The position numbers and the translations under genes were made by a program. From NCBI GenBank assembly GCA_013150955.1, contig JAADJD010000043.1:110450-174449 (forward strand): a DNA stretch of 64,000 nucleotides. The letters run 5' to 3'. Within the stretch, counting starts at the first letter, position 1, and the number at the start of each line of letters is the position of its first letter. The DNA is from Calditrichota bacterium. GTDB lineage: Bacteria > Calditrichota > Calditrichia > RBG-13-44-9 > J042. Below the pieces are notes generated by a model, which saw only the letters and a list, made by a program, of their open reading frames with translations, did not search any database and was not told the origin of the DNA. Shown piece after piece: positions 18,103 through 26,361 of the stretch.

Positions 18103-19029
18103 ATGCCACGTGGAAAGCTTGTACCCCGTTTGCTTCTGGTGGGACTGTGGGGGCTGTTTCTTTTGACTTCCTGTACCCGGGTGTTCGATCCAGTGGAAAA
18201 TCCAATGGAGAATGAGGCTATAAATTACCAGCCTTCGATAGAAGAGGCGAAGCCCTATTCCGTGACAATCTTTGATATGACGCTAAAGCTGGCAGCGAAT
18301 GCGTTAACGGATTATGAGCGGCTCAAGAGCGAGTCCCAACCCTCCTTTTCGGTCAGCACACCGTTTGGAGTGGCCAACACCGATTCCCAGTCGTATGAAT
18401 TTGTGGATGGTTTTCACATCTGGCGGGGTGTTCTGGAATTCGATCGGTTTAAGGATACCCTGTACATTGCCTTTGAACGGAAGATCCAGTTCCGTTCCCG
18501 GATTGACGGGGCTGTGCTGGTCAATTCCGATGGGGCGGATTACATGTATCAGTTTTTCCGCGTCTATGGCCATTTTGGATTTGTGAATGGTGAAAAGTAC
18601 GGCGAAAAATTTGATCACCTGATTGAAGGGGAATGGGCCGGACTGGTGGATGGAGTTCCCACCTTAAATGCCACCGGAAAATATGAAGACATCTGGAGTG
18701 GCATTTATAATGGGCAGGATGTGGTTTTCCACTATCTGGTAAACATTGCAGCCACCGATCTTCAGTTTATCTTTGAAAGTGCCGAGGTGGGTTACCGATT
18801 GGCGGGTGATGTGCAGCTCACCATGGAACCATTCGAAGTTTATGCCAAAATGGACGGTTCGCCCATGGCTCAGATTGATGTGTACAAGGCGGGTGAAAAG
18901 GTGACCAGCTTTCAGTTCCGCATTCCCAATCTCTATGGATGGGATATTATCAGCAGTTTTCCGGGTGTTTCCCAATCCATTCGCTCACTGGAAATTTACC
19001 GGCCGTTAACCGGCATCCTGGAAAATTAA
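18103..19029 (+). CDS. Lipoprotein of unknown function
   Basis: 308 residues with a signal peptide and lipobox LLTS-C24. The N-terminal mature region is polar (FDPVENPMENEAINYQPS); the rest is predicted beta-rich, with repeating hydrophobic/aromatic strands such as WRGVLEFDRFKDTLYIAFER, DYMYQFFRVYGHFGFVNGE and VVFHYLVNIAATDLQFIFES. I do not recognise the family and saw no catalytic motif. Start at 18103 is supported by GGGAGG. It stands alone between a repeat-bearing gap and a strong terminator, so no neighbour helps to assign it. Confidence 0.8.
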   Translation: MPRGKLVPRLLLVGLWGLFLLTSCTRVFDPVENPMENEAINYQPSIEEAKPYSVTIFDMTLKLAANALTDYERLKSESQPSFSVSTPFGVANTDSQSYEFVDGFHIWRGVLEFDRFKDTLYIAFERKIQFRSRIDGAVLVNSDGADYMYQFFRVYGHFGFVNGEKYGEKFDHLIEGEWAGLVDGVPTLNATGKYEDIWSGIYNGQDVVFHYLVNIAATDLQFIFESAEVGYRLAGDVQLTMEPFEVYAKMDGSPMAQIDVYKAGEKVTSFQFRIPNLYGWDIISSFPGVSQSIRSLEIYRPLTGILEN

Positions 19030-19418
19030 TTTAACTTTTGGGTTCCCGACGTCCCACTCCCTGGCCAGTAACGGTCAGGGAGTTTTTTTATGAGGAGAAC
19101 GAAGTCTTTTGCTCCATGCTTTCCCGTTAGTCGATCCAATCAGACATCGTTCAGCGACAGGGGGTTGGCCTGTGAATGGAGAACCCCGGAAAAGGTAAAA
19201 TCGGCTTCAAGGGTGCGGGAGGCCCTTCCATCTTTTGGCATTAAAAAGCAGGTGCATTGTAATAGGCCCTTTAAAACCGATAGGTTGTTTTGCCTGAATG
19301 AAAGGCCCCATTTTTTACCTTCCCAGAAACTTTTTTAAATTTCTGCGCCTGTTTCGCCTGCGAAATTGATAAATTTAGCTACGGATTGAAAGGGGATTCG
19401 CGAAAAGGAGGCCAGGAA
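19030..19418. other. Intergenic region before the GT4-GH130 pair
   Basis: 389 bp. After the terminator at 19056-19089 only small inverted repeats are visible (CAGAAA/TTTCTG at 19324-19345 and TTTCGC/GCGAAA at 19352-19365). The open frame 19090-19338 begins inside the terminator T-run and has no recognisable motif. The 3' end carries the ribosome site of the next gene. Confidence 0.5.
19056..19089 (+). terminator. Terminator after the 18103 lipoprotein
   Basis: ACTCCCTGGCC (19056-19066) pairs with GGTCAGGGAGT (19073-19083) with one G-U pair, followed by seven T. Confidence 0.9.
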
Positions 19419-20558
19419 ATGAGAATTGGCTTTATTTCGACCTTTCCACCCATTGAATGTGGCATTGGCACCTACACCCAATATTTAACCGAAGCCTTAC
19501 GGAAGAAAAAAACCGATGTGTACATCGTTTCTCATCTTGGCGGTGCTGGAAAGCAGGTATTTCCAGCGTTCGATTACGACGATGCGGATTTGCCGGAGAA
19601 AGCGTTTTCTGTCATGTCTCGCTTTACTCCCGATGTGGTGCATATCCAGCATGAATTTGGGTTGTTCGGGAAGAATCATGGAGTCAACGTCATCCCCCTG
19701 ATCCTGAATTTTCGATTAATCGGGGTACCGGTGGTGACCACCCTGCACACCGTTTATGCCGATATTTCGGAACATCACCGCATTATTCTGGAGTCGATTC
19801 TTTTGAATTCCAACAAAGTGATTGTTCATGAATCCTTTCAAAAAGATACCTTGAATAATCAATTCTCTTTTCGGTATGCGGATAAAATTCATGTCATTCC
19901 CCATGGTGCGCGGGAGGTCGAGCCCATTCCCGGGGCCAAACAGAAACTGGGGCTTCCTGAAGATAAAAAGATCATCCTGATGATCGGGTATTTCCGTCCC
20001 AGTAAAAATTTCGAACTGATCATCCGCCTGTTTCCGGAGATTCTGAAAAAATATCCGGACGCGTTGCTGGTGGTGGCCGGTAAAATTCGCGGTCGGGAAT
20101 ATATTGATTACCGCAATTTGCTGTTCCGAATGATCCGAAATTCCCCGGTGCGGGACAGGATTTACCTGATCCGCGGGCAGTTGCCTCAGGAAACATTCGA
20201 CACTATTCTCTCGGCGGCCGACGTGGTGGTGTTGCCATACAAACTCACGTCCCAAAGTGGCATACTGGCCCATAGCATGGCCATGGGCAAGCCGGTGGTC
20301 ACCAGTAACAGCCCTTCCATGAAGCAAATCCTGGAAAAATCCGGCGCGGGATTGATTGCCAACAAAGAAGAGGAATTTGTTACCCAGATCGTTCGCCTGT
20401 TGAACGATGCGGAACTATCGATGGAACTTTCCACCAAAGCCCGTCATTATGTTCAAAAGGTTATATCCTGGTCGATTGTGGCCGATCGGCACCTGGAATT
20501 GTATCGTTCGGTGATTGAAGGACCGCAATTGGAGTTGCAAACCATCTGGGTGGATTAA
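19419..20558 (+). CDS. GT4-family glycosyltransferase
   Basis: 379 residues, cytoplasmic, retaining glycosyltransferase of the GT-B fold using a nucleotide-sugar donor. N-terminal acceptor domain motif FISTFPPIECGIGTYTQYL, then HIQHEFGLFG and VVTTLHTVYAD. C-terminal donor domain: IHVIPHGARE, MIGYFRPSKNFELIIRLF, and the ribosyl/phosphate-binding stretch ADVVVLPYKLTSQSGILAHSM with the paired acids replaced by the common SQSG...A variant, then GKPVVTSNSPSMKQILEKSG. The start at ATG 19419 follows AAAAGGAGG. It is 17 bases from the GH130 gene, so the two form an operon and probably make or recycle the same mannose- or glucose-containing glycan. Confidence 0.88.
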   Translation: MRIGFISTFPPIECGIGTYTQYLTEALRKKKTDVYIVSHLGGAGKQVFPAFDYDDADLPEKAFSVMSRFTPDVVHIQHEFGLFGKNHGVNVIPLILNFRLIGVPVVTTLHTVYADISEHHRIILESILLNSNKVIVHESFQKDTLNNQFSFRYADKIHVIPHGAREVEPIPGAKQKLGLPEDKKIILMIGYFRPSKNFELIIRLFPEILKKYPDALLVVAGKIRGREYIDYRNLLFRMIRNSPVRDRIYLIRGQLPQETFDTILSAADVVVLPYKLTSQSGILAHSMAMGKPVVTSNSPSMKQILEKSGAGLIANKEEEFVTQIVRLLNDAELSMELSTKARHYVQKVISWSIVADRHLELYRSVIEGPQLELQTIWVD

Positions 20559-20575
20559 AATAGAGGAGGGAGCTT

Positions 20576-21526
20576 ATGAATTACAATTTGCATCCCTTCA
20601 AGCGGTATGGGAACAATCCCATTCTTACGCGGGAGGAGATTCCTTATCCCATCAACACCGTGTTTAATGCCGCGGCCTGCAAGTTCAACGGGGAATATCT
20701 GTTGTTGCTGCGAGTGGAGGATTTTAGCGGGATCAGTCATTTGACGCTGGCACGTTCCAGGAATGGGTATGATTTTTCCGTAGATGAAAAGCCCTGGATC
20801 GTTCCCTCCAAAGATCCCGAATATGAACCCTATGAGCGCTACGGTGTGGAAGACCCCCGAATCACCCAGATTGATGATACATATTACATCACCTATACGG
20901 CATTTGGTCCGTATGGGCCACGGGTTGGGATTGGCCGCACCCGGGATTTCGTTCATTTTGAACGGGTTTGCCTGGCCACCGAGGTGGAAAACAAGGATGC
21001 TGTTTTATTTCCGGAAAAGATCGGGGGCTATTACGTGATGATCGATCGGCCCAGTGGATGGGGCGGGCAGCAGGGCTCCATCTGGATCCAGTATTCCCCG
21101 GACATGATTCACTGGGGGCGGGCAAAAGTGCTGCTTTCTCCAGAGCCGGGCTGGAGTCATGCCAAGCTGGGCATTTCCACTCCCCCGGTGAAGACCGATC
21201 GCGGATGGCTGGTGCTCTACCACGGGGTGCGGGAAACGGGGTCGGGTAGGCTGTATCGCGTGGGTGCCTTGTTGCTCGATCTTCAGAATCCGGAGAAAAT
21301 TATCGGGTACACCCCTCATTTCCTCTTCGGGCCGGAGGAGACTTACGAACGCACCGGCGATGTCCCAAACGTTGTCTTCCCCTGCGGGGCAATTCTGGAA
21401 GATGACGGCACACTGAAGGTCTACTATGGTGCAGCGGACACCTGCATTGCCCTGGCGGAGGCAAACGTGGATGATATAGTGGAATTGTGTTTGATCGAAA
21501 AAGACTTGTTACCGTCGTTTAAATGA
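20576..21526 (+). CDS. GH130-family glycoside phosphorylase or hydrolase
   Basis: 316 residues with a five-bladed beta-propeller signature. GH130 enzymes mostly phosphorolyse beta-mannosidic bonds, giving mannose 1-phosphate; some members hydrolyse beta-1,2-mannosides. Seen: FKRYGNNPILTREEIPYP, VFNAAACKFNGEYLLLLRVE, ARSRNGYDF, YERYGVEDPRITQIDDTYYI with the catalytic Asp in VEDPRI, ENKDAVLFPEKIGGYYVMID, and HGVRE / VYYGAADTCIALAE at the C-terminal end. The R...H pair that binds phosphate in phosphorylases is a plausible but unverified reading here, so whether it phosphorolyses or hydrolyses is open. Located 17 bases after the GT4 gene and followed by a terminator. Confidence 0.88.
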   Translation: MNYNLHPFKRYGNNPILTREEIPYPINTVFNAAACKFNGEYLLLLRVEDFSGISHLTLARSRNGYDFSVDEKPWIVPSKDPEYEPYERYGVEDPRITQIDDTYYITYTAFGPYGPRVGIGRTRDFVHFERVCLATEVENKDAVLFPEKIGGYYVMIDRPSGWGGQQGSIWIQYSPDMIHWGRAKVLLSPEPGWSHAKLGISTPPVKTDRGWLVLYHGVRETGSGRLYRVGALLLDLQNPEKIIGYTPHFLFGPEETYERTGDVPNVVFPCGAILEDDGTLKVYYGAADTCIALAEANVDDIVELCLIEKDLLPSFK

Positions 21527-21554
21527 TCCCGCAGTCCAGACAAAGCTGGAAAGT

Positions 21555-21596
21555 CCCGTCGCGCCCGGCAGGTGCCCCGGGCGCGGGTTTCTTTAT
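21555..21596 (+). terminator. Terminator after the GH130 gene
   Basis: CGCGCCCGG (21560-21568) pairs with CCGGGCGCG (21577-21585), extended by CCC/GGG across a small bulge, then TTTCTTTAT. Confidence 0.85.
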
Positions 21597-21756
21597 CTCA
21601 GATTTTGCATTAGACAACGAGTTACACGAATGAGCGCAAATTAAAATCCATTGGATGATATCCGGGTGAAAATTTATTCCGGGGTTTGTTCGCAATTTTT
21701 GTGGATGTTTTTTTGGGAATCATTCGCGTGATTCGCGGTTTCATGCATTATTGGGG
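21597..21756 (-). mobile_element. MITE-like element, copy D (reverse orientation)
   Basis: Runs from CTCAGATTTTGCATTAGAC to CATGCATTATTGGGG, with TTTAT immediately on both sides (21592-21596 and 21757-21761). The left flank is the T-run of the GH130 terminator. It ends 29 bases before the next start codon. Confidence 0.75.
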
Positions 21757-21785
21757 TTTATTGAAAAATTACCAGGATTCAAGAC

Positions 21786-22424
21786 ATGAAAGTTTACGAC
21801 ATTACCGTTCCCATTACTCCAGACATTCCCGTCTGGCCGGGTGACCAGGCGCTGAAGATCCGACCGGTGATGCGAACCGATCGAGGCGATCCGGTCAATC
21901 TTTCTGCATTTTCGGCCACGCTGCATCTGGGTACCCATGTGGATGCGCCCTTTCATCTGTTTGATGAGGGCCAGACAGTGGATGCGCTTCCCTTATCCGT
22001 ACTGATTGGGCCGGCTTTGGTGGTGGAAATTGATCATCCGGAGCATATCGATCGCCCGGAGCTGGAGCGCATTCACTGGCCGGCCATTCCCCGCGTCCTG
22101 TTTAAAACACGCAACTCCGAATACTGGAAATCTCCTCGATTGGCCTTTCAGGAACAGTTTGTGTCCCTGACCGGAGAGGCCGCCGCATTTTTGGTTGAAC
22201 AGGGCATAAAACTGGTGGGCATCGATTACCTATCGGTCGATTTGTATGCCAATCAGAATCTGGATGCTCACAAGATTTTGCTCCGCAATGCAGTAGTCGT
22301 TGTAGAAGGATTAAACCTGTTGAGCGTGCCTCCAGGAATTTACGAACTGTTTTGCCTGCCATTAAATATTGTGGGAGTGGACGGTGCCCCGGCGCGGGTC
22401 ATTTTGCGAGAGTTTGAGACCTGA
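21786..22424 (+). CDS. Cyclase/arylformamidase-family metal hydrolase (KynB-like)
   Basis: 212 residues. The family (PF04199) uses divalent metal to hydrolyse or cyclise amide and ester bonds; its best-known member KynB releases formate from N-formylkynurenine. Seen: DITVPITPDIPVWPGD at the N-terminus and the metal motif H47-L-G-T-H51-V-D53-A-P-F-H57, then GIDYLSVD and DAHKILLRNAVVVVEGLNL, all classical positions. No other kynurenine-pathway gene is present, so formamidase activity is a family guess. The downstream DUF1028 gene begins 42 bases later and may be co-transcribed. Confidence 0.85.
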   Translation: MKVYDITVPITPDIPVWPGDQALKIRPVMRTDRGDPVNLSAFSATLHLGTHVDAPFHLFDEGQTVDALPLSVLIGPALVVEIDHPEHIDRPELERIHWPAIPRVLFKTRNSEYWKSPRLAFQEQFVSLTGEAAAFLVEQGIKLVGIDYLSVDLYANQNLDAHKILLRNAVVVVEGLNLLSVPPGIYELFCLPLNIVGVDGAPARVILREFET

Positions 22425-22466
22425 TCTGTCTGACCTGTATTTGGATGAAAAGGAGGAGTAAACCGG

Positions 22467-23447
22467 ATGAAAAAGATTGTGTTTGTTGGGATGTTGCTTT
22501 GGATTTCTCAGTGGGGGATGGCTCAACCGCCCATTGGTGAGCCTCTGGTACACACGTATTCCATCGTTGCTGTTGATTCGGTTACGGGCGAGATTGGTGC
22601 CGCGGTGCAATCCCACTGGTTTTCGGTGGGGAGTCTGGTGATCTGGGCAGAGGCGGGTGTGGGAGCCGTGGCCACACAAAGTTTCGTGAATGTGTCCTTT
22701 GGGCCCAGAGGACTGGAGCTATTAAAGCAGGGGAAATCTCCTCAGGAGGCGCTGGATCAGTTACTGGCTGAGGATGAAGGGCGGGATTACCGCCAGGTGG
22801 CCATCATTGATGCGCAGGGAAATAGCGCGGCGTTTACCGGCAGGAAATGCATTGCCGAGGCAGGCCATTTGACCGGCCGCTGGTTCTCCGTTCAGGCCAA
22901 TTTGATGCTGAAGGCTACCGTCTGGGAGGCCATGGCCCGGGCCTTCAAAAACACCCGCGGGCCGCTGGCCGAACGATTGGTGGCGGCGCTGGAGGCGGCC
23001 GAGGCCGAAGGTGGCGACATCCGGGGCAAACAATCGGCGGCGCTGCTTGTGGTGAGGGCCAAAAGTACCGGAAAGGTCTGGGAAGATCGGTTAATCGATT
23101 TACGCGTGGAAGATCATCCCAATCCAGTGCAGGAATTGAAGCGCTTACTCAAGGTTTATCGGGCCTACGAACACATGAACGCCGGTGACGTGGCCATGGA
23201 AAAGGGGGATGTGGCCGGTGCGCTGGCAGAGTATGGAGCGGCGGAAAAATTGTTACCGGAGAATCTGGAGATTCAATTCTGGCATGCAGTGGCTCTGGTA
23301 AATGCCGGGCGATTTCAGCAGGCGCTACCCATTTTCTCCCGAATTTTCCAGAAAGATCGTAACTGGCAAATCCTTATCCCGCGCCTGATCCCCAATGGAC
23401 TGTTAAAGGTAACGGAGGAACAACTGGAGACCCTGAAAGGTCTGTAA
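22467..23447 (+). CDS. Exported DUF1028 protein with C-terminal TPR-like region
   Basis: 326 residues. Signal peptide ending at about 20 (LLWISQWGMAQ). Residues about 25-220 match the DUF1028 Ntn-hydrolase-like family: HTYSIVAVDSVTGEIGAAVQ, GVGAVATQSFVN, GPRGLELLKQGKSPQEALDQ, QVAIIDAQGNSAAFTGRKC and GDIRGKQSAALLVV. The C-terminal part (about 240-310: GDVAMEKGDVAGALAEYGAA, ALVNAGRFQQALPIF) looks like two TPR units, a combination seen in some DUF1028 proteins. The nucleophile is not obvious from sequence. Good ribosome site AAGGAGG. Followed by a G+C-rich inverted repeat. Confidence 0.85.
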   Translation: MKKIVFVGMLLWISQWGMAQPPIGEPLVHTYSIVAVDSVTGEIGAAVQSHWFSVGSLVIWAEAGVGAVATQSFVNVSFGPRGLELLKQGKSPQEALDQLLAEDEGRDYRQVAIIDAQGNSAAFTGRKCIAEAGHLTGRWFSVQANLMLKATVWEAMARAFKNTRGPLAERLVAALEAAEAEGGDIRGKQSAALLVVRAKSTGKVWEDRLIDLRVEDHPNPVQELKRLLKVYRAYEHMNAGDVAMEKGDVAGALAEYGAAEKLLPENLEIQFWHAVALVNAGRFQQALPIFSRIFQKDRNWQILIPRLIPNGLLKVTEEQLETLKGL

Positions 23448-23457
23448 TCGCCTGGCG

Positions 23458-23499
23458 TTTTCCCCGGGGGATGATGGAAGCATCTCCCCGGGGGAAACC
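23458..23499 (+). terminator. G+C-rich hairpin after the DUF1028 gene
   Basis: Near-complementary arms TTTTCCCCGGGGGATGATGG and CATCTCCCCGGGGGAAA flank a short loop. It lies right after the stop codon but has no T-run, so termination strength is uncertain. Confidence 0.5.
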
Positions 23500-23538
23500 C
23501 CCTTCCTGGCTTTCGTTTCCATTTGGGAGTTTTATCAA

Positions 23539-23809
23539 CCCGGGTTTTGCATTACCCTCCGAATCAATCGAATTACCACGAATAATCCCAGATTGTACAT
23601 TATCCTACGAATGACACGAGTGAACACAAATAAAATTAATCCCGGAATATGCATTGGAACCACGAATAACACGAATTCACACCAACAACAATAATAAAAT
23701 GCACTTGCTTCTACCTGGAGGAAAATGTTGTCCTGGATATATTCGCTATTTTGTTAGATTATTTTCGAATTCATTCGCGTGATTCGTGGTTTCATGTATT
23801 ATTTGGGTT
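23539..23809 (-). repeat. Compound MITE-like repeat, copy E
   Basis: A reverse-orientation copy (23641-23809, from CCCGGAATATGCATTGGAAC to CATGTATTATTTGGG) preceded by two further left ends of the same orientation (23539-23585 and 23588-23639), each starting CCCGGG or CCCAG and carrying the CGAAT...CGA(A/G)T motif. This looks like repeated insertion with loss of the distal parts. Confidence 0.65.
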
Positions 23810-23944
23810 AATGAAAAACGCCCCAGTAATCTGTCGGTTTTTTCACCAGCAGGGCGCATGGCGGGGATTCGAGCGGGCTTCTGAATAGGGCGTTTTGGTG
23901 AAAAAATAAGAGATTGAAGGATCACGAAAAGTTGGAAAAAATGC

Positions 23945-23960
23945 TGGCATAAGGATTGCA
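23945..23960 (+). promoter_or_regulatory. Sigma-54-type (-24/-12) promoter of the motility operon
   Basis: TGGCATAAGGATTGCA matches the RpoN consensus TGGCACG-N4-TTGCA at 14 of the 16 positions counting N as a match, with the invariant GG and GC at the right spacing. It lies 152 bp upstream of the first HDOD gene. Sigma-54 control is usual for mid-class flagellar genes in many bacteria. No RpoN gene is in the window. Confidence 0.55.
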
Positions 23961-24048
23961 GTTTTCGTGGGTGTCGATTTCATATGCGGCAAAAACGATT
24001 TGCCCGCTTCGAAATATGGTAAGATTTTATTTTTCTTCCCTTAATAAT

Positions 24049-24064
24049 TCGGTCATTTGACCGA
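24049..24064. promoter_or_regulatory. Operator-like palindrome before the motility operon
   Basis: TCGGTCA-TT-TGACCGA, a perfect 7-bp inverted repeat with a 2-bp centre, about 49 bases before the first start codon and about 90 bases downstream of the sigma-54 site, so inside the predicted leader. The binding protein is unknown. Confidence 0.4.
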
Positions 24065-24112
24065 TTACAGTTTCGGGGAATTGGTAACGGATTTTTGACA
24101 ATGAGGACGTAA

Positions 24113-24991
24113 ATGCTTCCAACAACAATCGCTCAGAGGCTATCGAAGATCGACAACATCGCCACCTTGCCGCATGTCGCCACCGAGATTCTTTCCATGA
24201 TTCGCAGCAGTAACACTTCCATGCGACAGATTGCCCGGGTGATCGAGCAGGATCCCAGCATTACCGCAAAATTGTTGAAAATTGCCAATTCGCCCTTCTG
24301 GGGGTTCCCGGGACGGGTGGATAACTTACAGCGAGCCCTGGTTTTGCTGGGACTGAAACAGGTTTCGAACATCGTTATCGGCGTCAGTCTGTACACCACG
24401 TTTGTGAAGCTGGCACCCAACCCAGAATTTGATCGTGAAAAATTCTGGCTCCATAGCATCGGTACCAGTCAGATTGCCCGCAACCTGGCCAAACAGATCG
24501 GCCTGAATTTTCACGGGGAGGAGTTTGTCGCCTCCATCCTTCACGATATTGGGAAAATTATTCTGGATCAGTTTTTTGCCGAAGAGTTCACCGAAATTCT
24601 AAAAAATGCCCATATGCATGGCGATAGTGTAATCACCTGGGAGCGAAAGGTGCTGGGGTGTACTCATGCCGACATCGGTGCCTGGTTGTTGTCTCACTGG
24701 AATTTTCCCCCATCCATTTCGGCGGCGGTGCATTTTCATCACGATCCGGAACGGGCACCGACATATAAGGATCTGGTTTCGGTAGTGCGATTGTCCGATA
24801 TTTTTTGTGAAATGTGGGGCATTGGCTTTGATGATGACATCAAGACGTTTAGTCCCAGCGATGATGTGGCCTGGAGAATATTGAAACAGCACTCCCGGGC
24901 ACTCAACGATCTGGATTTTGAGCGATTTTTGTTTCAAATCGATAAGGAAATGGATAAAGCCAGAATGTTTATTGAAATCGCCAAATCATAG
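24113..24991 (+). CDS. HDOD-domain signalling protein, first copy
   Basis: 292 residues, cytoplasmic. The HDOD fold is a degenerate HD phosphohydrolase domain used in protein-protein signalling in chemotaxis, motility and twitching regulators. Seen: TLPHVATEILSMIRSSNTSM, RVIEQDPSITAKLLKIANSP, LVLLGLKQVSNIVIGVSLY and SILHDIGKIILDQFF. The HD pair of true HD-GYP hydrolases is retained only as the HDIG-like motif here; the other metal ligands are not obvious. It is the first gene of the operon, 8 bases before cheR. A second HDOD paralogue occurs at 27237; the two share the TLPHVATE/TLPHVATQ and PxLVAKILKLxNS motifs, so they are duplicates. Confidence 0.88.
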   Translation: MLPTTIAQRLSKIDNIATLPHVATEILSMIRSSNTSMRQIARVIEQDPSITAKLLKIANSPFWGFPGRVDNLQRALVLLGLKQVSNIVIGVSLYTTFVKLAPNPEFDREKFWLHSIGTSQIARNLAKQIGLNFHGEEFVASILHDIGKIILDQFFAEEFTEILKNAHMHGDSVITWERKVLGCTHADIGAWLLSHWNFPPSISAAVHFHHDPERAPTYKDLVSVVRLSDIFCEMWGIGFDDDIKTFSPSDDVAWRILKQHSRALNDLDFERFLFQIDKEMDKARMFIEIAKS

Positions 24992-24999
24992 GCAGGTGT

Positions 25000-25893
25000 A
25001 TGGGACTTTTACTGAAAACAGGATTGCGGCCCATGGAAACGGGGAATTTACCAGAAGGAATGACGCTGGATGAGGATACGTTCCTCCAGTTGCGGGATAT
25101 CATTTATCGGGAAAGCGGTATCTTCATTCAGGAGCAGAAGAAGTATTTGCTGGAGACGCGCCTGATTAAGCGGCTAAAAGCCCTGAAGCTGAATTCGTTT
25201 AAGGACTACATGAAGCATTTGAAAAATGGCAACCTGAATACTCCAGAGTATCGCTACTTACTGGACGCCATTACCATAAACGAAACCAGTTTCTTCCGCA
25301 ATACCCCGCAGCTCCAGGCATTCGAAAAGGTGGTTTTTCCGGAGCTGGTGAATCTGGCCCGTGAAAATGGGCGTCGGCAAATTCGCATTCTCAGCGCAGG
25401 ATGTTCCAGCGGGGAGGAACCATACACCCTGGCCATGATTTTGCATCGCCGGTTTCCGACGGTATTGCAGGAGTTTCAACTGGAAATCATTGGGTTCGAT
25501 ATCAGCCAGGAAGTACTTCAAAACGCACTGAAGGGGGAATATTCCCAGTTCTCCATTCGCAACGTGCCGGAGGAGTATTTCAAGGCGTACTTTGCACGCA
25601 ATGGCAATCGTTTTTTACTAAAGGATGAAATCAAAAACATGGTGAAGTTCTATCGGGCAAATCTGATGGACGGTTTGCAACTGAAGCGCATGGGGGTGTT
25701 CGACTTAATCTTTTGCCGCAATGTTCTGATTTATTTTGACAAGGATTCCAAGAAGAAGGCCATTCAGAATCTGTACAACGTTTTGCACCCGAAAGGTTAT
25801 CTGTTTATTGGACATTCCGAATCGCTGCACGGCGTGAGCCACGCATTTAAACTGGTACTGTTTAACAAAGCCATTGCTTACAAGAAAGAGTAA
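25000..25893 (+). CDS. cheR: CheR-type chemoreceptor methyltransferase
   Basis: 297 residues, SAM-dependent methyltransferase that esterifies glutamates on chemoreceptors. Seen: N-terminal helical domain (YRESGIFIQEQKKYLLETRL, ITINETSFFRNTPQL), SAM-binding motif I ILSAGCSSGEEPYTLAMIL (about 129-147), GFDISQEVLQNALKGEY, and FDLIFCRNVLIYFD followed by GYLFIGHSESL, the conserved CheR ending. It starts 8 bases after HDOD-1. A second start at 25033 (MET-GNL) would trim 11 residues. No cheB or receptor gene lies in the window, so its partners are elsewhere. Confidence 0.93.
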   Translation: MGLLLKTGLRPMETGNLPEGMTLDEDTFLQLRDIIYRESGIFIQEQKKYLLETRLIKRLKALKLNSFKDYMKHLKNGNLNTPEYRYLLDAITINETSFFRNTPQLQAFEKVVFPELVNLARENGRRQIRILSAGCSSGEEPYTLAMILHRRFPTVLQEFQLEIIGFDISQEVLQNALKGEYSQFSIRNVPEEYFKAYFARNGNRFLLKDEIKNMVKFYRANLMDGLQLKRMGVFDLIFCRNVLIYFDKDSKKKAIQNLYNVLHPKGYLFIGHSESLHGVSHAFKLVLFNKAIAYKKE

Positions 25894-25927
25894 ATGGCAG
25901 AAAAGAAGATGGTGTTTGCAGGATCTC

Positions 25928-26296
25928 ATGAAAATATTAGTGATTGATCAATCCTATACCATGCGCCAGAACATTTTGACCATCCTCCGCAATCTGGGAT
26001 ACAACGAATTTATTGAGGCCAGCAACGGAAAGGACGGTTTCGAGAAACTGGTGGATCATCGTCCCGATTTGATCATCATGGATTTGAATATTCCCGATGT
26101 GTCCCTGAAGGATTTCATCCAGGCAGTGCGTACCTCCCCGGAATTTCATCGGATTCCCATCCTGGTCATCACCACCCGGGAATTGAAGCGCGATCTGTTG
26201 CGCCGATTGTATTCCCTCATCGATACCTACCTGGAAAAGCCCTTCACGCCGGAGATGATGCGTCAGAAAATTCACCAAATCCTCAATTTTGGATAA
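25928..26296 (+). CDS. Single-domain response regulator with altered acidic pocket
   Basis: 122 residues, one receiver domain and no output domain, as in CheY. Phospho-acceptor D52 (DLIIMDLNIPD), T82 (ILVITTRE) and K104 (LEKPF) are in the expected places. The metal-binding acidic pair, usually DD at positions 12-13 of CheY, is D7-Q8 here (LVIDQS), so Mg2+ binding and phosphorylation kinetics may differ. The ATG at 25928 is chosen because AGGATCTC lies just upstream and the frame then begins MKILVIDQ, the usual start; a longer frame reaches back into cheR. It follows cheR by 34 bases and may act downstream of it or of the HDOD proteins. Confidence 0.85.
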   Translation: MKILVIDQSYTMRQNILTILRNLGYNEFIEASNGKDGFEKLVDHRPDLIIMDLNIPDVSLKDFIQAVRTSPEFHRIPILVITTRELKRDLLRRLYSLIDTYLEKPFTPEMMRQKIHQILNFG

Positions 26297-26361
26297 TCCT
26301 CCCCCCGGTCTTTTCCGATAATGAATCTGGTGAAAAAACCGCGAATATGTGGACGATACCC

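Larger units (their letters stand above)
23448..24112. other. Intergenic region before the motility operon
   Basis: 665 bp without a gene. In order: a G+C-rich hairpin with TCCCCCGGGG-type arms (about 23458-23499), a compound repeat (23539-23809), a sigma-54 promoter-like site (23945-23960) and a palindrome (24049-24064), then the ribosome site of the first motility gene (GAGGA at 24101-24105). Confidence 0.6.

Noticed and set aside
19090..19338. 82-codon open frame after the 18103 lipoprotein
   Set aside because: Begins within the terminator T-run and shows no coding features.
23539..23809. Possible CRISPR array, because of repeated short motifs
   Set aside because: Units are of uneven length with no constant repeat and no unique spacers; they are partial copies of the 165-bp element.
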